From Bacillus sp. CECT 9360 (GTDB lineage: Bacteria; Bacillota; Bacilli; Bacillales; DSM-1321), in contig NZ_CAKKNA010000002.1 of the NCBI RefSeq assembly GCF_918741275.1, positions 248,001-312,000 on the forward strand: a DNA stretch of 64,000 nt, written 5' to 3'. The stretch's first letter is position 1; every line of letters begins with the position of its first letter. A program made the translations under genes and the position numbers. This document shows, piece after piece, positions 6,503-16,984 of the stretch. The notes under the pieces are model-generated. The model worked only from the letters and a program-made list of their open reading frames with translations, did no database searches and was not told the DNA's origin.

Positions 6503-9500
6503 ATGTCACTCCGTTTTTTACTCGGAAGATCCGGGACGGGAAAAACAACAAGAATTCTTGATGAAATCCGCGGCAAGTTACAGGAAGACGCGGAAGGAAA
6601 CCCGATCATTTATCTTGTTCCTGAACAAATGACGTTCTTGTCTGAATATAAATTGATTACAACACCGGGACTCGATGGTATGATCCGTTCTCAGGTGTTT
6701 AGCTTTACCCGGCTAGCGTGGCGCGTGTTGCAAGAAACCGGCGGGATGAGTCGGACCCATCTCGATAGTGTCGGGATGAACATGCTGATCCGCAAGATTA
6801 TTGAAGAGAAGAAAGATGACTTGAAAATGTTCCGCCGTTCTTCTGAAAAGCAAGGCTTTATTGCCCAGCTCGAAGAAATGCTGACGGAATTTAAACGCTA
6901 CTGCATCAATCCGGAAGAAATCAGGGAATTCATGGGGGACCCGGCCCTGCAGACGGATAAAGAAATAAATGGGGGACTGGAAAACAAGCTCCATGATCTT
7001 GAAATCATCTATCAGGCTTTTGAGGATGAATTGGTCGGAAAATATTTAGATTCCGAGGATTATTTTAAGCTGCTCGTTGAAAAGATGGCTGAGTCCCCTT
7101 ATATCGCAGCAGCCGAGATTTACATTGACGGTTTTTACAGTCTCACGCCCCAGGAATTGCTTGTTGTTGAAGAATTAATGAGGCTGAGCAAAGGCATAAC
7201 GGTGTCCTTGACGCTCGACCAGTCTTATAAACACAATCAGCCCGAAAACCTGGATCTTTTCCGGCAAACAGCCGGACTCTATCACAGTATTTATAGGGCA
7301 GCGGAACGGCTCGGGATTTCCTGTGAAGAAGACATCATCCTATCTAGCCCGAAACGATTTGCCCAAAGTCCGGCTTTACAGCATCTCGAAGCGAACTTTG
7401 CGATCCGCCCCGCCCGAACATTCCTGGAGGAAACAGCTGTCACTTTATCCCCTGCAGTGAATCGACGGTCAGAGATTGAAGGAACGGCGCGCACGATTTT
7501 AAGACTGGTCCGTGAAGAAAATTACCGCTGGAAAGACATTGCGATTTTAGTCCGTAATGGTGATTCTTACCATGATATCATCCAGACTGTTTTCCGGGAT
7601 TTCCAGATTCCGATTTTCATTGATACGAAGCGTTCGATGCTGAATCATCCATTAATAGAATTGATTCGTTCCACGCTTGAGATCCTGCTTGCGAATTGGA
7701 GATATGAACCGGTTTTCCGTTCTATTAAAACAGAGCTTCTCTATCCGATTGACCAGAGTCAAAATAGCATGAGAGAGCAGGTGGACAGGCTTGAAAACTA
7801 TGTGCTGTCCCGGGGAATCAAAGGTACTAAATGGACATCCAAGGAGCGCTGGGTCTACCGGAGGTTACGGGGGCTCGAGCTTGATGAACGAATACAGACG
7901 GATAAGGAGAAGCGTACAGAGGACGAACTGAATGAACTGAAGCAGCTTTTCACCGAACCGATTCTCCGCTTGTCACGCCGTCTGAAACGGGCCGGGAGCG
8001 GAAGGGAATATTGTGAAGCTCTATATTTGTACTTGGAAGAATTGCATATTCCGGAAAAACTGGATAAATGGAAATTCGAAGCGGAAGATAAAGGCGATTT
8101 GGTTTCAGCCCGCCAGCATGAACAGGTCTGGGATGCGGTAGTGAAGCTGTTGGACCAATTTGTCGAAATGCTGGGTGATGAGCCGATCAGCTTGAAACAG
8201 TTTTCGACAATTATTGAGACTGGCATAGAGTCGATGAAATTTTCGCTCGTCCCTCCGGCGATTGATCAGGTACTGGTGGCGAATCTCGACCAATCGCGTC
8301 TGGATGATATAAAGGCGGCATTTGTCATTGGGCTGACAGAGGGAGTATTACCGGGGAAAGCAAGCGCTGACGGCATCATTTCTGATAGTGACAGAGAGAC
8401 GTTAGCACAGGCAGGCCTGGAGGTTGCACCAAGTTCGATAATCCGTCTGATGGATGAGGAGTTTACGGCCTATAAGGCTTTTATGACCCCATCCCATCAG
8501 CTCTATCTCTCATACCCTCTTGCTGATGAAGAAGGAAAATCACTATTACCGTCTTCATATATTAAGAGAATAAGAGAAGTGCTTCCGAATCTGAAGGAAA
8601 ATGTTTATACGGGCGACCCGTCAGATTTGCCGGCATCCCTGCAGGCAGAGTATGCCGCTAATTATGATGTCGCTTTATCCTATCTAACAGCCCAGCTGCA
8701 GCTGAAAAAAAGAAATTATCCAATCCATCCGCTTTGGTGGGATGTATACAATTCATATATGGATAACGACATCATTAAACCCGAAGCGGAACGAGTGCTG
8801 TCAAGCTTATTTTATCAAAACAAGGCGAAGAAATTGTCAATGGATACGAGCACGAAAATATACGGGGAAAATATTACGACGAGCGTTTCACGTATGGAAA
8901 TGTTCAACAGCTGTGCGTTTTCACATTATGCAGCCCACGGGTTGAAGCTTCAGGAACGTAAAATATACCGGCTTGATGCACCAGATATCGGAGAGATGTT
9001 TCATGGTGCGCTTAAGCTGATTTCGGATTATTTACGGGATCATAATATTTCCTGGGCATCGCTGTCAAAGAGGCAGTGCCTCCAGCTTGCAAAAGAAGCA
9101 GTGGATAGGCTTGCCCCGAAGCTCCATAATGAAATCCTGCTGAGCACAAACCGCCATCACTACTTGCGGAGAAAGCTTGAGGACGTAATTGGACGGGCAT
9201 CGATGGTGCTCTGCGAGCATGCAAAAAACAGCGGCTTCTCGCCAGTTGGCCTTGAACTTGGATTCGGGAAGGACGGTCAGCTTCCACCGCTTTCCTTTAC
9301 TTTGAAAAACGGGACGAAAATGGAACTAATCGGAAGAATCGACCGCGTCGATAAAGCGGAAGAAAACGACAGCGTCTACTTGAGGGTGCTTGATTATAAA
9401 TCCAGTGAAAAGGATTTGAACGCCAGTGAAGTCTATTACGGGCTTGCCCTCCAGATGCTTACCTACCTCGATATCGTGATCACCCACTCGCGTTCGTTAG

Positions 9501-10003
9501 TAGGCAAAGAGGCCTTCCCTGCAGGCGCCCTGTATTTCCACGTTCATAATCCGGTCGTGAAAAGTAACGGAATGCTCGGACTTGATGAAATCGAAAAAGC
9601 GATTTATAAAAGCTTCAAGATGAAAGGGCTTTTGCTCGGTGATCCAAATGTGATCCAGCTCATGGACAAATCTCTTGAAACCGGCCAGTCTGAAGTGATT
9701 CCGGCCGGCTTTAAAAAGGACGGCAGCTTACAATCAAAATCAAAGATTGCGAGCATGGAAGAGTTCTCGCTTTTGAAAAATCACGTCCGGACTATATATC
9801 AGGATGCTGGAGAGTCAATCATTGGCGGAAAGGTTGATATCAAGCCTTATAAATTAAAAGATAAGATCCCGTGTACGTTTTGTTCTTTCAAATCGGTCTG
9901 CCAGTTCGATCAGACACTGGAAGATAACCAGTTTAGAATCTTAACACCAAGAAAACAGGATGATGTATTGGAGATCTTGCGGAGGGAGGCTGCTGTTGAA
10001 TGA
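6503..10003 (+). CDS. addB: ATP-dependent helicase/nuclease AddB
   Basis: AddB is the second subunit of AddAB, the Gram-positive counterpart of RecBCD. It processes double-strand ends to Chi for RecA loading. The 1166-residue protein begins with a Walker A motif (GRSGTGKT, 8-15) and ends with a RecB-type nuclease domain containing LDYKSSEKD. The iron-sulfur staple is present: Cys804 (NSCAFSHYA) and C-x2-C-x5-C at Cys1124, Cys1127 and Cys1133. The ATG follows GAAGGAGG. The stop overlaps the addA start (ATGA), giving translational coupling. A short CCGCTTT/AAAGCGG hairpin lies just upstream of the Shine-Dalgarno. No sbcDC follows. Confidence 0.97.
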   Translation: MSLRFLLGRSGTGKTTRILDEIRGKLQEDAEGNPIIYLVPEQMTFLSEYKLITTPGLDGMIRSQVFSFTRLAWRVLQETGGMSRTHLDSVGMNMLIRKIIEEKKDDLKMFRRSSEKQGFIAQLEEMLTEFKRYCINPEEIREFMGDPALQTDKEINGGLENKLHDLEIIYQAFEDELVGKYLDSEDYFKLLVEKMAESPYIAAAEIYIDGFYSLTPQELLVVEELMRLSKGITVSLTLDQSYKHNQPENLDLFRQTAGLYHSIYRAAERLGISCEEDIILSSPKRFAQSPALQHLEANFAIRPARTFLEETAVTLSPAVNRRSEIEGTARTILRLVREENYRWKDIAILVRNGDSYHDIIQTVFRDFQIPIFIDTKRSMLNHPLIELIRSTLEILLANWRYEPVFRSIKTELLYPIDQSQNSMREQVDRLENYVLSRGIKGTKWTSKERWVYRRLRGLELDERIQTDKEKRTEDELNELKQLFTEPILRLSRRLKRAGSGREYCEALYLYLEELHIPEKLDKWKFEAEDKGDLVSARQHEQVWDAVVKLLDQFVEMLGDEPISLKQFSTIIETGIESMKFSLVPPAIDQVLVANLDQSRLDDIKAAFVIGLTEGVLPGKASADGIISDSDRETLAQAGLEVAPSSIIRLMDEEFTAYKAFMTPSHQLYLSYPLADEEGKSLLPSSYIKRIREVLPNLKENVYTGDPSDLPASLQAEYAANYDVALSYLTAQLQLKKRNYPIHPLWWDVYNSYMDNDIIKPEAERVLSSLFYQNKAKKLSMDTSTKIYGENITTSVSRMEMFNSCAFSHYAAHGLKLQERKIYRLDAPDIGEMFHGALKLISDYLRDHNISWASLSKRQCLQLAKEAVDRLAPKLHNEILLSTNRHHYLRRKLEDVIGRASMVLCEHAKNSGFSPVGLELGFGKDGQLPPLSFTLKNGTKMELIGRIDRVDKAEENDSVYLRVLDYKSSEKDLNASEVYYGLALQMLTYLDIVITHSRSLVGKEAFPAGALYFHVHNPVVKSNGMLGLDEIEKAIYKSFKMKGLLLGDPNVIQLMDKSLETGQSEVIPAGFKKDGSLQSKSKIASMEEFSLLKNHVRTIYQDAGESIIGGKVDIKPYKLKDKIPCTFCSFKSVCQFDQTLEDNQFRILTPRKQDDVLEILRREAAVE

Positions 10004-13000
10004 GTAAAACAATGATTCCGGCAAAGCCGGCGGATGTTACCTGGACAGAGGATCAATGGAAAGCAATCTGGGCGAAGGACCAGGATATTCTCGTAGCGGC
10101 AGCTGCTGGATCCGGGAAAACGGCCGTGCTCGTCAACCGGATTATTCAAAAAGTCCTTTCAGAAGAGGAACCGATGAACGTAGACGAATTGCTCGTCGTG
10201 ACCTTTACCAATGCTTCCGCAGCGGAAATGAAGCATAGAATCGGAGAGGTGCTTGAAAAAGCAATCAATGAAAATCCGCATTCTCAGCATTTGCGAAAGC
10301 AATTGAGTCTCATTAACCGGGCCTCGATTTCGACGCTTCACTCGTTTTGCCTGGAGGTTATAAGGAAATATTATTATCTGACTGAAATCGACCCCGGGTT
10401 CCGGATTGCCGACTCTACAGAAGCAGAATTGCTCCGCGATGAAGTGATGGAAGACTTGTTCGAGGAGCATTACAGCCATAGTGATAATGAATCCTTTTTT
10501 AAGCTGGTGGATGCCTATACGAGCGACCGGAACGACGCAGCCCTGCAAACCATGGTGCGCTCGCTCCATGACTTTTCAAGGTCGCATCCCAACCCGGATC
10601 AATGGCTTGATAATCTTATTGGAATGTATGATGTCAAAGAAGATGCTCGAATCGAAGATCTTATTTTTCTCGACGCTCTCACTTTTGACATTAAACTGCA
10701 ATTAGAGGCGGCAAAGGATTTATTGCAGCAGGCGATGGATCTAACGGTAGTACCGGGCGGACCTGCGCCAAGGGCTGAAAACTTCATGGACGATCTGGCA
10801 ATCGTCGAGCGGCTATATCAGGCCAATCAACAGTCGTGGAGTAAGATGTACGAGGAGATGCAGTCCTGGAAATTCTCGACCGCCAAACGCTGTTCCGGAG
10901 ATGATTACAACCAAGACCTCGTTGAATTAGCGACAAAACATCGTAACAAGGCAAAGAAAATGCTTGAAACATTGAGAAGCGAGCTATTCTTGAGAAAACC
11001 TGAGAGTTTTATTCGCGAGATCCGCGAGCTCAAAAACTATGCAGAAACGCTTGTCATGCTTGTTAAGCAGTTTGATGAACGTTTCTTTGCGGCAAAAGCA
11101 GAAAAGAATCTCGTTGATTTTTCAGATTTGGAGCATTATTGCCTCGACATTCTAACCGGTGAATACGCGGGGTCTGCAAGGATTCCGTCAATCGCAGCAA
11201 AAGAGTACCGCAGCCAATTTAAAGAGGTGCTCGTCGATGAGTACCAGGATACGAATCTTGTCCAGGAGTCCATTCTGAAATTGGTGACAGCGGATGGCGA
11301 AGATAGCGGGAATATGTTTATGGTTGGTGACGTAAAGCAATCGATTTACCGCTTTCGTCTGGCGGAACCAAACCTGTTTCTCGGCAAATACACACGTTTC
11401 ACCCATGATGGCAATGAGACGGGCCTCCGGATCGATTTGAACCGAAATTTCCGAAGCCGGAAAGAAGTTCTGGATGGCACGAACTTTTTGTTTAAGCAGC
11501 TGATGGGAGTTACTGTGGGGGAGATTGAGTATAATGATGATGCTGAGCTAAAAAAGGGAGCATCCTATCCGGAGGAAACCTATAATCCAATCGAACTTTA
11601 TCTGATTGATAACAGTAGCAATGAAGAAGAAATGCCAGCTCTTGCATCGGAGGATGAGGAAGATACATCTGATACGGTATTTGATACTGAGGAACTGGAA
11701 AACGCTCAGTTGGAAGCGAGAATGATGGGGAGACTCATCAAAAAAGCGATTCATGAAAAACAGCAAATATTCGATGCGAAAACAGGCACATACCGTTCCA
11801 TCACATACCGCGATATTGTCATTCTGCTGCGTTCAATGCCGTGGGCTCCGCAGATTATGGAAGAGTTTAAGAGACAAGGCATTCCTGTGTATGCCAATTT
11901 ATCAACAGGCTATTTTGAGGCGACGGAAGTAGCGATCATGGTTTCTTTGCTGAAAGTGATCGATAACCCGCAGCAGGATATCCCGCTCGTTTCCGTGCTT
12001 CGTTCACCGATTGTCGGCCTCAACGAAGAGGAATTAGCACAAATCCGGCTATTTAATTCCGAGACCTATTATGAGGCGATGGCTGATTTTTGCAGAAATG
12101 CTGATCCTGCTGAATATCCCAGATTCCATGAAAAGGTAGTATCATTCAATCGCAAACTGGCCAAGTGGAGACAACTGGCGATACAAGTTGCACTTTCAGA
12201 TTTAATTTGGCAGCTCTACCGCGAGACGGGATTTTATGATTTTGCCGGCGGCATGCCGGGAGGGAAACAACGCCAGGCAAATCTGAGGGCCTTATATGAT
12301 CGTGCAAGGCAATACGAAGCCAGCTCCTTCCGCGGCTTGTTCCGTTTCTTGCGCTTCATTGAAAGAATGCAGGAGCGAGGAGATGACCTCGGGGCTGCTA
12401 GAGCGCTTGGCGAGCAGGAAGATGTCGTCCGGTTGATGACGATCCACTCCTCCAAAGGGCTTGAGTTCCCTGTTGTCTTCATCGCGGGGCTATCGAAGCA
12501 ATTTAATATGATGGATATCAGGAAATCCTATTTACTGGATAAAGATTTCGGCTTCGCTTCCAAATATGTTAATCCCGAGCTTCGGATCACCTATCCATCG
12601 CTACCTCAACTAGCGTTCAAAAGGAAAAAGCAGCTGGAAATGATAGCTGAGGAGATGCGTGTACTTTACGTTGCCTTAACAAGAGCAAAAGAAAAATTGT
12701 ACTTGATCGGGACTGTTAAAGATGCGGAAAAAAGCCTGCAGAATTGGTTAGCGAGTTCCGCGCATGGCGATTGGCTGTTAAAGGACTATGTCCGGGCAGG
12801 TGCTAAAAGCTATATGGACTGGATAGGCCCGGCAGTGATTCGGCACCGTGACAGCAGCAGTTTAATCGACAATCAGGATACCGTGTTCCGGCGTAACGAA
12901 GAAATTTCTGCCCATCCTTCAAACTGGCTGATCCAAGTTGTTCCAAATGCGGAATTGCAAGCAGTGGAGGATGAAGAGGCGATAGAACAAGAAAAGCTTT

Positions 13001-13782
13001 TAGAATCCGTAAGGAATGCGGAGAGAGTAAACTCGGAATCAGAATATAAAGGAAAGATTCTCGAACAATTAAACTGGAGCTACTCCAATAAGGACGCGTC
13101 CGTTCACCGTTCCAAGCAATCGGTGTCTGAATTAAAGCGGCAGGCTGAATTCAAGGATGACCAGAGTTCGACAGAGCTGCTTCGGAAATTCAAGCGGCCG
13201 ATTTTGACAAGACCGGCTTTTATGCAGGAAAAGGCGTTGACCCCTGCCGAAAAAGGAACAATCACGCATCTGATTATGCAGCATATCGATGTGGAGAAGC
13301 CTGTCACGGAAACTACCGTGGATGAAGTCGTTGAAGACTTGCTTAAGCGTGAGTTGATAACAGAGGAACAAAAAGCAGCTGTCGATACCTCAGTGGTTGT
13401 ACGTTTCTTTGAAAGTGATATCGGCCGGCGGATGCAACAAGCTTCTTCCGTCAGGAGAGAAGTACCGTTTACGATGGCATTGCCGGCAAATGAAGCCTAT
13501 AATGACTGGAAAAAGGGCGAAGAGCTTATTATGGTTCAGGGAATTATCGATTGTATTTTTGAAGACGAGCAGGGGACGCTTGTTCTCCTGGATTATAAAA
13601 CAGATGCGATCACAGACCGGTTTGCAAATGGATTCGAGGGAGCAAGGGAGATTCTCGCGGACAGATACCGTCTACAGCTTCAACTATATACACGTGCCAT
13701 TGAAAGCATTTTGAAGAAAAAGGTGAACGAACGATATTTATTTTTCTTTGACGGGGCACATTTACTTGAAATGAATGACTGA
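10000..13782 (+). CDS. addA: ATP-dependent helicase/nuclease AddA
   Basis: AddA is the UvrD-type 3'-5' helicase and nuclease subunit of AddAB. The 1260-residue protein has Walker A AAAGSGKT (Lys40), motif Ia/II features including VDEYQDTN, motif III-like GDVKQSIYRFR, motif V MTIHSSKGLEFPVVF and motif VI LYVALTRAKEKLYL. The C-terminal RecB-like nuclease domain carries LLDYKTDAI (Asp1198, Lys1200). It is the full length for the family. It overlaps addB by 4 bp and is followed at once by a strong terminator, so addBA is a two-gene unit. Confidence 0.97.
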   Translation: MSKTMIPAKPADVTWTEDQWKAIWAKDQDILVAAAAGSGKTAVLVNRIIQKVLSEEEPMNVDELLVVTFTNASAAEMKHRIGEVLEKAINENPHSQHLRKQLSLINRASISTLHSFCLEVIRKYYYLTEIDPGFRIADSTEAELLRDEVMEDLFEEHYSHSDNESFFKLVDAYTSDRNDAALQTMVRSLHDFSRSHPNPDQWLDNLIGMYDVKEDARIEDLIFLDALTFDIKLQLEAAKDLLQQAMDLTVVPGGPAPRAENFMDDLAIVERLYQANQQSWSKMYEEMQSWKFSTAKRCSGDDYNQDLVELATKHRNKAKKMLETLRSELFLRKPESFIREIRELKNYAETLVMLVKQFDERFFAAKAEKNLVDFSDLEHYCLDILTGEYAGSARIPSIAAKEYRSQFKEVLVDEYQDTNLVQESILKLVTADGEDSGNMFMVGDVKQSIYRFRLAEPNLFLGKYTRFTHDGNETGLRIDLNRNFRSRKEVLDGTNFLFKQLMGVTVGEIEYNDDAELKKGASYPEETYNPIELYLIDNSSNEEEMPALASEDEEDTSDTVFDTEELENAQLEARMMGRLIKKAIHEKQQIFDAKTGTYRSITYRDIVILLRSMPWAPQIMEEFKRQGIPVYANLSTGYFEATEVAIMVSLLKVIDNPQQDIPLVSVLRSPIVGLNEEELAQIRLFNSETYYEAMADFCRNADPAEYPRFHEKVVSFNRKLAKWRQLAIQVALSDLIWQLYRETGFYDFAGGMPGGKQRQANLRALYDRARQYEASSFRGLFRFLRFIERMQERGDDLGAARALGEQEDVVRLMTIHSSKGLEFPVVFIAGLSKQFNMMDIRKSYLLDKDFGFASKYVNPELRITYPSLPQLAFKRKKQLEMIAEEMRVLYVALTRAKEKLYLIGTVKDAEKSLQNWLASSAHGDWLLKDYVRAGAKSYMDWIGPAVIRHRDSSSLIDNQDTVFRRNEEISAHPSNWLIQVVPNAELQAVEDEEAIEQEKLLESVRNAERVNSESEYKGKILEQLNWSYSNKDASVHRSKQSVSELKRQAEFKDDQSSTELLRKFKRPILTRPAFMQEKALTPAEKGTITHLIMQHIDVEKPVTETTVDEVVEDLLKRELITEEQKAAVDTSVVVRFFESDIGRRMQQASSVRREVPFTMALPANEAYNDWKKGEELIMVQGIIDCIFEDEQGTLVLLDYKTDAITDRFANGFEGAREILADRYRLQLQLYTRAIESILKKKVNERYLFFFDGAHLLEMND

Positions 13783-13784
13783 TG

Positions 13785-13818
13785 GAAAAGGCGAAACCTC
13801 GAGGTTTCGTCTTTTTTA
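13785..13818 (+). terminator. Terminator of addBA
   Basis: GGCGAAACCT and AGGTTTCGTC form a tight stem with a two-base loop, followed by TTTTTT. Confidence 0.9.
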
Positions 13819-13913
13819 TAGCTTACGGTGCTTAAGTTACTGTTTATTTAATAAGTGATATGCTAGTATAAAAATAATTTAGAATTTTTAAAACTTTAGC
13901 CGAGGTGAAGAAT

Positions 13914-15506
13914 ATGAATGTACCTTTAGTGTTGCCGGAATTTCTGGACAGGGCCGTATCTTTATACGGAGATAAGCAAGCTGTATTTTGCGATGAAAGG
14001 GTGTTTACATATCGGGAATTAAACGAAAGAGTCAATCAGCTTTCACACGGTTTAAGGGACCTGGGAGTAAGAAAAGGGGACAGGGTTGCCTATTTGGCAC
14101 CGAACACGGTTGAAATGCTTGAGGGATTCTATGGAGTTTTCCAGCTTGGAGCCATCATGGTGCCGCTCAATATTCGTTTAACGCCTGAAGATTATTTATT
14201 TATCCTGAACCATAGTGAATCAAAGGTTCTACTTGTTGACCAGGATCTATACCACATGATTCAGCCAATTAAAGATCAACTTGAGACCGTCGAGCATATT
14301 ATCGTTCATTATAAAGAGACGGATACAAATGAAACCGATTACAACGGATGGCTGGCAAGGTATTCCGGTGCCTCATTCGATCGGGCAGACCTCGATGAAA
14401 ATGATGTCTGTAGCCTGCTTTACACTAGCGGCACGACAGGCAATCCGAAAGGCGTCATGCTAACACATCGCAATAACTATCTGCATGCATTAAGTACAAT
14501 GCATCATTTACGGGTAAGCGACCGGGACGTTTACCTCCATGTCCTGCCGATGTTCCATGTAAACGGATGGGGCTCCCCCTTTTACTATACAGCAAATGGC
14601 GCGACCCATATTTGCCTGAAAAAAGCTACACCGGAAGCTATTTTTACAGCGTTGAAAGCTCATAAAGTATCTGTCTTGCATATGGCTCCAACGGTATTGA
14701 ATTCACTGCTGCAGTATTATGAAAAAAATGCACCTGTAATGGAACAGGATGTGCGTGTCGTGATTGCGGGTTCTGCACCGCCGCCGGCTTTCGTGACAAG
14801 GGTGGAAAAAGAATTAGGCTGGGAATTCGTCCAGGTATACGGAATGACCGAATCTACCCCATTAAGTCTGGTTTCGACGATTCGCTCACAGTTTGCACAT
14901 CTTCCGCTTAAGGAGCAATCCAGAATGAAAGCAAAGGCGGGGCATCCAATGATCGGTTCCATTGTAAAAGTGATGAACGAAAATGGGGAAGTGGTAGCCC
15001 ATGACGGAAAAGAAATCGGTGAAGTGATTGTAAGAAGCCATGGCGTCATGAAAGGGTATTGGAAAAATGAAGAAGCGACCATGGAAACGATCAGAAACGG
15101 GTGGCTTCACACGGGAGATATGGGGACGGTGGATGAATACGGCCATATCGATATCGTCGACCGGAAGAAGGACATTATCATTAGCGGCGGGGAGAATATT
15201 TCCTCCATTGAAGTAGAAGGGGTCTTGTATGAGCACCCGGGAATCTTGGAAGCAGCTGTCATCGCTGTCCCCCATGAGAAATGGGGGGAAACACCGCATG
15301 CCTATGTGGTATTAAGAGAAAACCAAGCCATAAGCGAAGCGGAAATCATTGCTTTCTCCAGAGAGAAATTGGCTCACTTTAAAGCAATTACAGGCGTAAC
15401 GTTAGTGGGTGAGCTTCCAAAAACAGCCTCCGGGAAAATCCAAAAGGTTCACCTTCGGAATGAATATTGGAACGCCAAAGGGAAAACCGAGCGATTTATC
15501 AACTAA
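13914..15506 (+). CDS. Fatty acyl-CoA synthetase (AMP-binding family)
   Basis: This adenylate-forming enzyme would activate a carboxylic acid with ATP and CoA, probably a medium- or long-chain fatty acid. The 530 residues contain P-loop YTSGTTGNPKGVMLTH (A3), YGMTEST (A5), the GWLHTGDMG motif (A7), DRKKDIIISGGENIS (A8) and the C-terminal Lys in LPKTASGKIQK (A10). All motifs are intact. The start is ATG 13914, with GAGGTGA upstream. The gene is monocistronic between terminators. Relatives include LcfB/YhfL-type ligases, and yhfL lies near yhfN in B. subtilis. Substrate chain length cannot be read from the sequence. Confidence 0.88.
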   Translation: MNVPLVLPEFLDRAVSLYGDKQAVFCDERVFTYRELNERVNQLSHGLRDLGVRKGDRVAYLAPNTVEMLEGFYGVFQLGAIMVPLNIRLTPEDYLFILNHSESKVLLVDQDLYHMIQPIKDQLETVEHIIVHYKETDTNETDYNGWLARYSGASFDRADLDENDVCSLLYTSGTTGNPKGVMLTHRNNYLHALSTMHHLRVSDRDVYLHVLPMFHVNGWGSPFYYTANGATHICLKKATPEAIFTALKAHKVSVLHMAPTVLNSLLQYYEKNAPVMEQDVRVVIAGSAPPPAFVTRVEKELGWEFVQVYGMTESTPLSLVSTIRSQFAHLPLKEQSRMKAKAGHPMIGSIVKVMNENGEVVAHDGKEIGEVIVRSHGVMKGYWKNEEATMETIRNGWLHTGDMGTVDEYGHIDIVDRKKDIIISGGENISSIEVEGVLYEHPGILEAAVIAVPHEKWGETPHAYVVLRENQAISEAEIIAFSREKLAHFKAITGVTLVGELPKTASGKIQKVHLRNEYWNAKGKTERFIN

Positions 15507-15514
15507 AACATACA

Positions 15515-15550
15515 AAAACTGCTCTTTTTAGTAAAGGGCAGTTTTTTTTG
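15515..15550 (+). terminator. Terminator of the acyl-CoA ligase
   Basis: AAAACTGCTC and GGGCAGTTTT pair, and eight T follow. Confidence 0.85.
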
Positions 15551-15573
15551 CAGAGAAATGAAGATTCCACTTT

Positions 15574-15700
15574 TTTATAGCGGTTATAGAGGTTTACGAG
15601 TGGTTATGGAGAATTACGAGCCATAATTGAAATTTACGAGCGATTATCCAATTTTATGAGCGGCGCCTCAAATTTACGAGCGATGCCCTAAATTTTTTAT
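15574..15700 (-). repeat. Periodic array C: TTTACGAGCG cores at 20 bp
   Basis: Cores related to TTTACGAGCG (CGCTCGTAAA on the other strand) start at 15574, 15593, 15613, 15633, 15653, 15673 and, degenerate, 15693, an almost strict 20 bp period. The spacers differ. It lies between the acyl-CoA ligase terminator and the DUF418 gene. It has the same design as array A but a different core. Confidence 0.85.
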
Positions 15701-15784
15701 TTACGATTTTAAAGGATCTGCCGTACTTTACGGGAATCGTCCATTTAGTATAATGATAGTAAATCGAATGGACTGGGAGTTGTG

Positions 15785-16984
15785 ATGATGAACAATGTGC
15801 AAGAAGCCGAAAGGATTGTAAGCATAGATATTCTCAGAGGGTTTTCAATATTGGGGATCTTTCTTGTCAATATGCCAGCCTTTCATACGCCGATGTTATA
15901 CATAAATCCATTGAGTTGGTGGGATAAGAATCCGGATCGAATTCTCTATATTTTAACGGATATCTTTGCCCAGGCGAGTTTTTATCCTTTATTTTCCTTT
16001 TTATTCGGCTTCGGAGCGATTTTGCTTGCTGAGAGAATAAATCAGCGGGGCCAATCCTTTCCGCTTCTCTTTTCGAGAAGGATGCTCGCACTGCTGTTGT
16101 TTGGCTGTATTCATGCCTTCCTCATCTGGCATGGGGACATCCTGATTAATTATGCATTATTTGGGTTTATTTTTATTCTTTTTTATAAGCTGAGCGGTAA
16201 ATTACTGTTGATTTTAGGTGCCCTTATTTATCTCATTCCTTTCCTTATGTTAGCCATGCTTACGATAGCGGCACAAACATTTGGAATGGATGGGCTGGAG
16301 ATTCCTACAGATCAGGAGGCAGTCAGGCAATCGTTGGAAGTGTATCAAAATGGGACATTCATAGAAATCATGTACCAGAGATTCAATGACTGGTATTCAG
16401 TGAATAATCTCGTGAGTGCGATTATCTTATTTTTATCGATATTCCCACTGTTTTTGCTCGGAACAGGCTTTGCGAAGTTACGGCTACTGGAACGGCCCGA
16501 CGTTTACAGAACACATTTACGCATCATCATGGCTGTGTCACTTGTATTAGGCTTGCTTTTTAAGCTGATTCCTTATCTAACCGCTAATAATTATGCAACT
16601 GTCTTTTTACAAGACACATTCGGCGGGCCCATGCTGTCTTTGTTTTATATAACGGCAATTACGCTGCTGCTGCAAAGAAATCTCATTTATAAGGTTATGC
16701 TTCCTTTTTCGTATATTGGCAGACTTTCGATGAGCAATTATCTTTTTCAATCAATAATTGGGACTCTGATTTTTTACTCATACGGTTTGAGCTTCTACGG
16801 CCGAGTCTCTTTCACCACGGGTTTGGTGCTTGTAGGTGGAATTTTTGTGATCCAGATACTGGCCAGCAAATACTGGCTTAAATATTTCCTGATGGGGCCT
16901 ATTGAGTATGTATGGCGGGTATTTACGTATTGGAGAAAGCCTTCGATCAGAAGGATTAAGCATGGAAAAGGGGGACAGCATTGA
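15785..16984 (+). CDS. DUF418 family membrane protein
   Basis: This protein of about 400 residues has around ten hydrophobic segments. It opens with ERIVSIDILRGFSILGIFLVNM, the heparan-acetyltransferase-like N-terminal signature of this family, and ends in the DUF418 domain (FSYIGRLSMSNYLFQSIIGTLIFYSYGLS). B. subtilis relatives are YxaH and YrkO; a role in membrane transport or acyl transfer is not proven. GGGAG at 15773-15777 favours the ATG at 15785 or 15788. The stop overlaps the next start (TTGA), so the downstream P-loop gene is translationally coupled. Confidence 0.82.
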   Translation: MMNNVQEAERIVSIDILRGFSILGIFLVNMPAFHTPMLYINPLSWWDKNPDRILYILTDIFAQASFYPLFSFLFGFGAILLAERINQRGQSFPLLFSRRMLALLLFGCIHAFLIWHGDILINYALFGFIFILFYKLSGKLLLILGALIYLIPFLMLAMLTIAAQTFGMDGLEIPTDQEAVRQSLEVYQNGTFIEIMYQRFNDWYSVNNLVSAIILFLSIFPLFLLGTGFAKLRLLERPDVYRTHLRIIMAVSLVLGLLFKLIPYLTANNYATVFLQDTFGGPMLSLFYITAITLLLQRNLIYKVMLPFSYIGRLSMSNYLFQSIIGTLIFYSYGLSFYGRVSFTTGLVLVGGIFVIQILASKYWLKYFLMGPIEYVWRVFTYWRKPSIRRIKHGKGGQH

